From Phoebastria nigripes (lineage: Eukaryota > Chordata > Aves > Procellariiformes > Diomedeidae), in contig JAYKAV010002791.1 of the NCBI GenBank assembly GCA_035582835.1, forward strand, positions 580,509 through 644,508: DNA of 64,000 nucleotides, given 5' to 3'. Shown piece by piece: positions 25,680 through 33,911 of this stretch (position 1 is the first letter of the stretch; each line of letters starts with the position of its first letter). The notes beneath the pieces are model-generated. The model saw only the letters and a program-made list of their open reading frames with translations. It ran no database searches and was not told the origin of the DNA. The position numbers and the translations under genes are program-made.

Positions 25680-26345
25680 TGCGGCCCCGCCGCTCCCCTC
25701 GCCTCGCGGCGGTGCCCTCGCGCCAGCGGCGGCGGCCGTTGCTGCGCCACGACCGGGGGCAACATAGCCGCCCCCCCCCGGAGAGCCTGGCGGAGGGCTG
25801 GGAGGAGTGCCCCGCCCTGGGCCCCAGCTGGAAGCGGCAGGAGGCTTTCCGAAAATCCGGGGCCACCTGCGGCCGCACCGACACCTACTACCAGAGCCCC
25901 ACAGGGCAGAAGTTTCGCAGCAAGATCGAGCTGAGCCGGTTCATGGGCCCCGGCCGCCACCTCGGCAACTTCAGTTTTAAGCATGGGCTGGAGCGCTCCG
26001 CCCTCCCAAGGCCAGGAAGGGCCCCAAATGGCGCCCGCCCGCGGGGTCCCCCCCGGACCTCCACCCCGTCCCGGAGGAGCAGGTGGGCGGGGCTGAGGCT
26101 GAGGAGACCCTGCCCCCGCCGGCCCTGAGCCCGCCTCCTCCCGCCGAGGCTCCGCCCCCTCCAGAGCCCCCTCGGGAGGGGGTGGCGGCGTGCTGCGCCG
26201 GCTGCCGCGCCCGGAGGCGGGGCTTCAAGCGGGAGCAGCGGTTCTGCACGCGGGAGGCCGAGGCTGAGGCGCAGGATCTGGCCGCTCGGCTGGAGGAGGG
26301 GGTGGGCGCGGAGCTGGTGGTGGGGCCAGGGGCAGTTGGCTTTTT
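25680..26345 (+). pseudogene. MBD1: MBD1 fragment captured inside the endogenous retrovirus
   Basis: A GC-rich block on the plus strand encodes a methyl-CpG-binding domain (25787-25990): EECPALGPSWKRQEAFRKSG, then ATCGRTDTYYQSPTG and FRSKIELSRF. This is closer to MBD1 than to MBD2 or MBD3. The arginine, tyrosine and arginine that contact methylated CpG in MBD1 are all kept. After one frame change between about 25,990 and 26,020 comes a proline-rich linker and CRARRRGFKREQRF (26,203-26,244), which resembles the MBD1 segment before its first CXXC finger. No intron separates the two parts. The residue where MBD1 starts with methionine is CTG (25787). It lies antisense to the retrovirus, with CR1 on one side and Env on the other. 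MBD1 reads methylated DNA and represses transcription; this copy is frameshifted and incomplete, so probably not functional. Confidence 0.8.
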
Positions 26346-26387
26346 TGCGTAGGCGCTAACTTTTGCCATCAGCAAAACATTTCTGAT

Positions 26388-26894
26388 GTTCATAGAATCA
26401 TAGAATCATCATTAAGGTTGGAAAAGACCTCTAAGATCATCGAGTCCAACCGTCAACCCAACACCACCATGCCCACTAAACCATGTCCCTAAGCGCCACA
26501 TCTACACGTCTTTTAAATACTTCCAGGGATGGTGACTCCACCACTTCCCTGGGCAGCCTCTTCCAATGTTTAACCACTCTTTCAGTAAAGAAATTTTTCC
26601 TCATGTCCAATCTAAACCTCCCCTGGTGCAACTTGAGGCCATTTCCTCTCATCCTGTCACTAGTTGCTTGGCAGAAGAGACCGACACCCACCTCGCTGCA
26701 ACCTCCTTTCAGGGAGTTGTAGAGCGCGACAAGGTCTCCCCTGAGCCTCCTCTTCTCCAGGCTAAACAGTCCCAGTTCCCTCAGCCGCTCCTCATAAGAC
26801 TTGTTCTCCAGACCCTTTACCAGCTTCGTTGCCCTTCTCTGGACACGCTCCAGCACCTCAATGTCCTTCTTGTAGTGAGGGGCCCAAAACTGAA
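26388..26894 (-). mobile_element. CR1 LINE 3' fragment, minus orientation
   Basis: Starts with the terminal octamer tail (TTCATAGAATCATAGAATCA on the plus strand) and continues into the conserved CR1 3' UTR and the C-terminal ORF2 region. Read on the minus strand it gives [20 protein letters not shown] and a VVKHWKRLP segment. It is a 5'-truncated copy of about 0.5 kb, with its ORF2 frame still largely open, so it is fairly young. ATTTCTGAT occurs at both sides (26379-26387 and 26912-26920), a possible target duplication although CR1 normally lacks them. Confidence 0.9.
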
Positions 26895-27461
26895 ATGTCG
26901 TAATGCCATTTATTTCTGATCGTGGGACACCGGCTTGTACAAGATCATTCCACATTTGTTTCCTCATCACCTGTGATGTAACTCCTTTTGGTTTTGCCGG
27001 CTTTCCTTTATTCACCACCCACACAGATGGTCCCAAAGTTACAGCCCCAATTTCTCTCAAGGTATTTGTTAGGGCACCTACATTACCCGTAGCATTTGTC
27101 ACTGCTGGTATAATCAAGGCAGTGAGGCAGTGAGGCAGGCGCTCCTCTCAAAAACTGCATTTTGATACTTCTTCTTACTGCTACCCTGTCCTGATTGGAT
27201 CCTGTAACCAATGCATGAGCCATTGCTGTTATCAAAATGTTCCCAGGCACAGCAGAGTCAGATGATAAGCAGTACAGCAGTACAGCAAGCAGCGTAAGCA
27301 AAAAGCGGCCACTAACGAGCACGAGACTCTAACATACAGTAAGACAAGCAAGCCCCATGGCAAGCACAGAAGCCTGTCAACTAATAGCTGAACAGCAATA
27401 ACAGCTATGAATTCCATCTAGCACATTCCAATCAAATCTATTGTTATCTTGAACCCTTCAT
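26895..27461 (-). pseudogene. Retroviral-like interior of uncertain identity
   Basis: Two adjoining minus-strand frames. One (27083-27322) begins with a hydrophobic stretch, FLLTLLAVLLYCLSS, that looks like a signal peptide. The next (from 27117 down) contains [20 protein letters not shown] and then runs into a CR1 fragment at 26894. Its place after a primer site and before Env pieces suggests leader or coding sequence of a deleted provirus. I do not recognise the protein, and the frames are broken. Confidence 0.4.
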
Positions 27462-27479
27462 GCCCCACATTGGGCTCTA
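27462..27479 (-). promoter_or_regulatory. Second primer binding site, lysine-tRNA-like
   Basis: The minus strand reads TAGAGCCCAATGTGGGGC, matching 15 of 18 bases of the lysine-tRNA(1,2) primer site used by betaretrovirus-like elements. It follows the second LTR tail on the same strand. Two different primer sites 0.55 kb apart mean the interior joins parts of at least two retroviral lineages. Confidence 0.6.
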
Positions 27480-27490
27480 AAAAGGACTTT

Positions 27491-27553
27491 AGTGGTTTAA
27501 CCCCAGCTGGCAACTAAGCACCACACAGCCACTCGCTCATACCCCCCCCCCCA
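27491..27553 (-). repeat. Tail fragment of a second, unrelated avian LTR
   Basis: The plus strand reads AGTGGTTTAACCCCAGCTGG then CAACTAAGCACCAC, a string I know from very abundant avian ERVK-type LTRs, followed by a C run. On the minus strand it would be the 3' end of an LTR, and a lysine-type primer site follows within about 12 bases. Only about 60 bp of it remain. Class assignment is from memory. Confidence 0.55.
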
Positions 27554-27557
27554 TTTA

Positions 27558-28010
27558 TTAGCAATATGCGCTAATGCGTTCTACAGTATCTTGCAGCCCA
27601 TGGCACCACTCTGCTTGAGTAGTAATTACTTCTTGCACGATCGCCTTTGCATCTTGTAAAGTCCCGACTTCCTTTTCCAATTCTCTCATTGTACTCCGTA
27701 ATGCAACAACTTCATGGTCAAGAGCTCTAAGACTGGTAACTAATAACCATCCAAATCTCCCCACTAACGTGCGAGAAGAAGCTGATGCTGCTTTCCATGG
27801 CAATCCACGCATAGCCATTTCAATTGTCTGGGGGGTAACCACAGCCCCGCCATCTATTTCAGACCATGCTTCCAGCGGAGCCCATGTAGCCAGGAAAGTG
27901 GCCACAGGGGTCCAGTGCTCAGTACTGGGCCATCCTGGAATACGGGGAGTCACCATCATGGCCTCCCCCGTCCCCGACTTTTTTGCCAGCCATGGCATGG
28001 CTGTTCCTGG
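27558..28010 (-). pseudogene. Gag-like open frame of the endogenous retrovirus (fragment)
   Basis: Directly after the primer site the minus strand stays open for about 150 codons, and the same frame also runs back into the LTR. An internal methionine occurs in AMPWLAKKSGTG. The C-terminal half, from FGWLLVTSLRALDHEV on, has heptad-like leucine and valine spacing and probably forms a coiled coil. Position between primer site and the rest suggests the start of gag. I cannot match it to a named gag with confidence and see no zinc knuckle. The frame ends at a stop where a different LTR type begins, so the rest of gag is missing. Confidence 0.5.
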
Positions 28011-28028
28011 ATCCTGCTGACTACACCA
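28011..28028 (-). promoter_or_regulatory. Retroviral primer binding site, serine-tRNA-like
   Basis: Two bases inside the 5' LTR the minus strand reads TGGTGTAGTCAGCAGGAT. The complement of a vertebrate tRNA-Ser 3' end with CCA begins TGGCGTAGTCGGCAGG. The two differences in that 16-nt stretch are both CpG-type transitions (CG to TG and CG to CA), as expected from methylation decay. The position relative to the LTR is correct for a primer site. Confidence 0.75.
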
Positions 28029-28030
28029 AA

Positions 28031-28486
28031 TGTGTGAGCCGACACAGGCAGGACGCAGGAACAACCACAAAACCACAGATGAAATGCAAAGAGTAAATTT
28101 ATTTTCATTACCTCGCAAACCGGGGGATCCCCGAAGCAGCACCCGGGCAGAGGCACACAAGCGGGAACACAGGCACCGCGGAGCTCGGTCCTTGCTAGAG
28201 GATCACCAAACCTGCTGTTTTCACCTGTCTATCAGGGATTCACGCAGGCGTAGTTTACCACTGTGCTTTGATCTTTCCCACAGCAGGGCAGGAATCTCAA
28301 GCATGTTCGATAGGGTGCCTCTGAGTCTATCACAGGCCTATGTTATCGAAACACAGATGTTCTACTTGTCCAACACACAAGGCCAAACAACAATTAGTAT
28401 GATATATGTGTTTTTCGACACCCCAGCTGCAAGTCACTTGGGCATGTTTGCAATCCTCCTCTCCAATCTTCCCTTATTTTCCCACA
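28031..28486 (-). repeat. 5' LTR of the minus-strand endogenous retrovirus
   Basis: A 456-bp LTR starting TGTGGGAAAATAAGGG and ending CTCACACA in element orientation. It matches the interrupted 3' LTR nearly end to end, with scattered differences. It carries 14 nt, around 28,254-28,267, that the other LTR lacks. It abuts a primer binding site on the inside and the GACAG target duplication on the outside. Confidence 0.9.
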
Positions 28487-28599
28487 GACAGTAGTTAAAG
28501 CGGTTGGTTTTATAGCTCTGTAACACATAAAAGGAAATAAAAGCAGAAAATAATTACATATTTTGAATATTATGGGCACATGTCTGGTCAACCTGGCTC

Positions 28600-28980
28600 A
28601 GAAAAGAAGGTTTTATTACCTCTGAAAAGTTACAAAGAGAAACAAGAAGAATAGTCAATGATGTGGAATGGCATGTCTATGAGATAAAGCAAACAAGAGT
28701 AGGACTCTTGCATGTGAAAAGGGTGGATTCAAGTGGACATGATAAAGATTTATAAAATCTTAAAATCTTATCAGTGTGGAGAAGGTGACTAGGAAATGAA
28801 GTTAACAGGCAACAAGCTTAGAACAAATATGCTATGGAGGCCAGTGCAAAGTGTGTTCCAANGAAAATTAAACATTTCATGGAGTACTGGGTCATCAGCA
28901 GATTTTAAGCATGATGGGTGCAATCTGACTCAGTCACTGAACTACAGACTTCCACAACCGGGTGTGGAAACCAGGTAAAG
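28600..28980 (+). mobile_element. Ancient CR1 remnant
   Basis: Phrases such as AAGATTTATAAAATCTTAAA, TGTGGAGAAGGTGACTAGG and GTTAACAGGCAACAAGCTTA follow the order of old sauropsid CR1 3' halves, plus orientation. It is strongly diverged and lies just outside the retrovirus. Confidence 0.55.
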
Positions 28981-29959
28981 AATCACACTGTGCACACCTG
29001 GTAAAGTAAGTATGCAAGAGATGTAAGAGGACGTATTTATCACCCGTTGTGGTCAGACACAAGAAGCCAGACTGGCCTTATGTGGTATGACAGTTCTTAC
29101 CTGGAACAGCATGTGCTCTGGTCTGGCATTTTTAAATCCATGCGGATGCCTTTGCTGATCTCCGCAGAAGAGCAAATGTGCCTATCCCTAGCTGTGTTGC
29201 TGAAACAATGCTTTCTCAGGGTTCTGTTCACAGGGTTCTGCTACCTGGATCTTGCCACACTTTCCTCCCTCCTTTGCAGACCTGCATGATATTGTTGCCA
29301 GCACAATATTCACCTGCAGCACTTGTACAGAATGCTTTCTCTAAGTGTGGAGGCTTGGGTGTAAGATGAAAAATGGGTCCTATACACGCTTTTTAGAGCA
29401 CAAAAATTAAATACTTTTTAAAATATTATGTGAAAAATGTGATTTATTTTGCTGCAAATACTTGATGGGGTAGAGGAGCCCTTTCAACAAGAATGTTAGC
29501 CCAACATGAGTTTATCACGTGTTTCTTCTGTCAGATAGTGGAACAAGCAATAGGATATAAATGAGGTGTCATCACATTATTCATGGTTTTGAAATCCATC
29601 CTGTGTCAGTCTACCTCTACGGGTCCAAAACATTCTATAGTTGTCTTTTTCTCTTTCTTATTTCATTGGTATTAAGAAAGAAAAACCAAAGAAAGACCAA
29701 CCACAGAATGTCTCCATACTTAAGTGTTCCTTAGAAAAATTAGTATGCAAGTTCTATTTAAGTAAAATAAACAGTATAATGCAATTCTCCCCTCCTCGGT
29801 CTACTTCTGTAGGTGCGTCAGCAACACTTCACATTCAGCTTTGCCAAAGTCTGCTGATGCTGCTAATAGAAACAAACAATATTAGCATGCTATTAAACAG
29901 TGACAATCTGTGAGCATATCCAGAGCTTTTTCCTTTTATTCCAAGTTTCAAAGAACTAA

Positions 29960-30078
29960 GGTTGTTCAGGGGCTAAGATTAGAACTTACTCCAATTTCTA
30001 AATGGCCTTACTAGGGTAAAGGATGAATTAAATGACCTCTTGAGGTCCCTTTCCTTTTGTGTGTGCATGATTCTGGAT
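29960..30078 (+). mobile_element. CR1 3' tail remnant
   Basis: Contains GAATTAAATGACCTCTTGAG followed by GTCCCTTTCC and ATGATTCTG, the usual ending of CR1 copies. Only the last 100 bases or so can be recognised. Confidence 0.6.
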
Positions 30079-33000
30079 ACACCTAATAGAAGAACCACAA
30101 CATGTGTGAACAACAACCGTTGTTTGCCTTTGCTCATCACAGCAATCAAAGAGGAGAAAAGCAAGGAAACCTGAAAATATATGTCCTTTCTAAATGAATG
30201 TCTTTTGAGACCCTCTGTGAGTGCAATGATATTTCAAGGGTACACCACTGCCACAGGATATATTTAGTGGCGTCTTTTAAGAGCATCAAAATAAAGGGCT
30301 GAAACAAAACAAAAGCATTAAATGTATGTAATCAATTGCAAAATGTTATAGATGCTTCTGTATTTAGCTTCCAGTTCAGTGCTAAATGCAAAATATATTC
30401 AGGGATGCATGTTCAAAAGTTAAAGGATTGTTACAGCAGTGATATAAAATCCTTAGTAAATTTTGTTTTAAATAGAGGATGTTTTAGAGTCAAACACTGG
30501 ATGCACTGTGATCTGCAGTCAGCAGGGCAGAAATGCTACTAGAGAGCAGGTAGACAGTGAAGAGATAACAGCGTAGGCTCTTGCTCTTACTTCAGCCAGA
30601 GTTGCTTGAGTTTATTGTGTTTTTAAGATTTTTCTTAGTTCTTCTTGGGACACAGAATGTATAGAATCAATGGTTATTACCTTCCATGTTGTCACAAACT
30701 GCTCAGTAAAGAAGGGAAGGAGGATACCCACTACCTGAATCCTTCCCCTAGCAATAAGCTACACAGTTTCCCAACCCTAAATACAAGGTCTTCCTCAACC
30801 TACATACAGGGTCTTCCACTACCGATCTCGTGAGGTCTGCTATCCAGCCAAACAGCTTGGGCTTCATCAGGGTAGGAAAAACAAGACCCTTTTCCCTGAC
30901 TCATCAGGGAAGATCATCAGCCAAGCCCCTTGACTAATTTTGCTCCTGCATTTTTTGACCCTATTTCAGGTTTTCTTGCACAAACTCATTCTACTTGCCA
31001 AGACATTCCCAAACAGATAGGACGTATTGATGGGCATTTGCAGCTTTGAAGCCTTATTCTTTCCACTGTAGCAGGAAGCAGTCTACAAGGAAAAGCGTCT
31101 CCTGAAGTCTAACAACTCCTTTGGTTGATGACTGTATAAAAATTGAAGGAAAGAAAATCCAGTGGAGGCCCAAAAGCAAACCAGGTAGTGGTAACGTGAT
31201 CTCAGTGGTCAGTGTCAGTGGTCACAAATTTCAGTATCACTTTCAGAGGCTGACTTAAACTCCGGATCCATCCAGCTGCTTTGAGGGCTGCATAAATGGC
31301 TAAGGGTCTTTCTTTTTAGTAGACTGCTTTATAGCAGACTTCATCATCCAGAAAAACCTCAGCTCAACCCTATGAACTGTTAGTATGTCCTGGGAAATTC
31401 CTACTTGAACAGTGTGCTTTTCCAGTGGTATTGCTACTGTCCATGCCTATATTGACTGCCATGGAGAATTAAGCACCTCCAGGTGGTAATTAATTCCATC
31501 TAGTTTAGAAATTGGTATTACACAAGGATAAAACACCTTCTAAGGTGTCTTTAAGACACCTGTAGTAAGACCAGGTCTCAAACTGAAAACTTTTAAGTGA
31601 CTAAGATTAGCTGAAAGTAGTAGAATTAGCTAAGATTAGTTACACCATGGCAGGTATCATCAATAATACTTCCAAATTTTATTAACTTCCTTGGTGTCAA
31701 GGAAAAAAAGGTCACCCCAAAGAAAGACTAAGGTTCCCAACTTACCACTTACAGCTTTTAAGTCATTTGCTGATTGAATGCAGTCAGCAGAGTTCTCTTC
31801 AGTACTGAGATAAGCAGATACTAATATATCTATCCATTGCACTCGCATATCTAAAGATGTCATGTTCAACTGCCTAAGAGCAGTTGGTCAAATTTGTCTT
31901 TCGCAGTGAATGAAATCAAATCAATTATCAGTCCTGCAAGAGAAACACTGTCCCTGGATTTTACAGGAAGTTCATTGCTGTGAGCATTCTCAGGGGAGAC
32001 CAGAGATAGAGTGTGTTTCTTTTCAAAGAGATAATACCATCAAAACAATTAAAACTGTGGAGCTTGTGACATTTATTTTGCTACAAGCAAAGTCTTCTTC
32101 AGAGATAAAAATTATTTTATTTTCAGGATTTGGAGGAATNCAGATTGTTGTCAGAAAGGGAATGCAGTACTAAGTAAAAATAAAATCCTTCAGCTCTTTC
32201 ACCCTGTTTTTCCTCTGTACATTCTTCACACAGATATACAAAATTATAAGAACTTTAAACTAGTTAGCCTACAGCATAGAAGAAAGAGAGAAATTGATAT
32301 TGATATTTCTGTTTTTAAATCCTCAGAGAAATTTGTGGCATAAAGACTTCAGTGAACTTTGGATCTCNGTTTTTGTTGCATCTTGTCTATCATTAGATTG
32401 CTAGGTCTTCACAAAGAGCCTTCCCTGGACAGTGCTGAGCCCAAGCATCCAGTCCTAAATTGGACCTTTTTGGCATCACTGGATACCAAAATACAGGAAT
32501 GAATTCAGTGTGTGGGAAAGCACATTTCGGCTATATTCTGTTCTCTTCTTTTACCAAAAAAAGAGATTCTGCTAAAGTTCAGATTCACTTTAGCAGGCCC
32601 TATTCAGTTACTGGCAAACTCTGAGACAGGACTACTTGAAAAAAAGATCAAATCTCTTCAGAAAGGAAAAATATCATTAAATATTTACAAAGAGGTAAAA
32701 GAGTATCTTTTCTTTTTTTTTTGTCTGCCACTCATACTGAATGAGCAGATAGCATGGTAGCTCATGTTTCATCAAGGAATGAGCTAAAAATCTAACAGAG
32801 TATGATATTTTTATGGGATACTCCAGATAGACAGGCATGATCCGATGTGCTTCCCCCTGCAATTCCATTAGCCTTGATTTCCTTCCCTAGTAGTGGACTC
32901 ACGAGTACAATTTAAGTTCTTCCTGGAAGCTGCTCTGCCAGCAGAGATTTTCTTCTCCGCTGCATTGCAGTGTTAGGAGTCAGCACATCTTCGGAGTGTG

Positions 33001-33783
33001 GCTTGGAGCCATTTTTCCCAACAGCCACGTGCTCCTTGTGGGCTGAGCCAGTGTCTTCTGGACACGCCAGCAGACTGAGGTTGGAAACTGCCTGCATCTT
33101 CTGTGCAGGAACTTGCCTGTGCTGAAGATGAGGCTATGTAACAGAGGACCTTTGCAGAATTATAGTAACAATCAACTTAATTCAGAGAGACCTACTTCAG
33201 CTACCTTCCTCTTTCCTATGTTGCCATCAAAGAATGTAAGACATTCACAGAAAACAAGTCCAGGCTGCTTTCCCTCTGCTCTTGAGAGGACTGCTCTTAT
33301 TGCTGGATAGATGCTCTTAGGGACTGAGGAAGTCAGATCAAGCCACTCCAGACAGAGAACCGTGCATAATCCCAGTGAAAACAATGATGAAGGATCTATA
33401 CGTGTCTCTGTGAATTCCACTACTAACGCAGCTGCATGTCTGCACTATACACTAATTCATATAGCTGTATTTTAGTACATCTGACCATGTAAAATGCTAC
33501 CGCAGTTAGACTTACAGTAACCTTTTCAGGATATATTAGCTGTCTATCATTGGATAGATAGGCTTTATACATATATACATGAATCCTTGTTTTTCCAGAC
33601 ACTTTTTGGATTCCAAAATCTATCTTTAGCCTTGTTGTCAATAGTATTGAGGGTAAGAAAATGTAGCATTAAGCTGTTTCACTTTTATCTGTTATCCAGA
33701 CTGGAAATCAATTGTTTTATTTGCATATCCATCTTAAAAACAATCAATGCAACCTTACTTTGTTGTCAATGGGATTTATAAGA

Positions 33784-33911
33784 CAATAATAATAATAATA
33801 TGGATTATGTCCACATTTATTTCTACCGCCAAATGAAATGTGAACTTGGCTGTATTCAGATTTGAGTTCTGAGCCTTATTATTTGTTTATTATTTATTTA
33901 TTTATTATTTG
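33784..33911. repeat. AAT and TTAT microsatellites
   Basis: Five or six AAT units at 33,784-33,800 and a TTTA/TTAT tract at about 33,876-33,911. Ordinary simple repeats. Confidence 0.7.

Larger units (their letters stand above)
19131..28486 (-). mobile_element. Minus-strand endogenous retrovirus with nested insertions
   Basis: A defective provirus read on the minus strand. The 5' LTR is 28486-28031, followed by a primer binding site (28028-28011), a gag-like open frame, a mosaic interior, Env fragments, a purine tract (24650-24637) and a 3' LTR in two blocks, 24636-24461 and 19391-19131. A CR1 splits the 3' LTR. Flanks are GACAA (19126-19130) and GACAG (28487-28491), a 5-bp target duplication with one transition. 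LTRs begin TGTGGGAAAA and end near CTCACACA. The interior, about 3.4 kb, is far too short for a full gag-pro-pol-env set, and no reverse transcriptase motif of retroviral type is seen. The serine-like primer site fits class III-like elements, but the CX6CC Env motif is more typical of class I and II, so the class is uncertain and recombination is likely. Confidence 0.88.

Noticed and set aside
25679..26352. MBD1 as a functional resident gene
   Set aside because: It is frameshifted, lacks an ATG at the expected place, ends before the CXXC fingers and lies inside a provirus between LTRs.
26476..27117. A 213-codon minus-strand frame as a single viral protein
   Set aside because: The C-terminal two thirds is the end of CR1 ORF2; the frame is a chance fusion across a repeat boundary.
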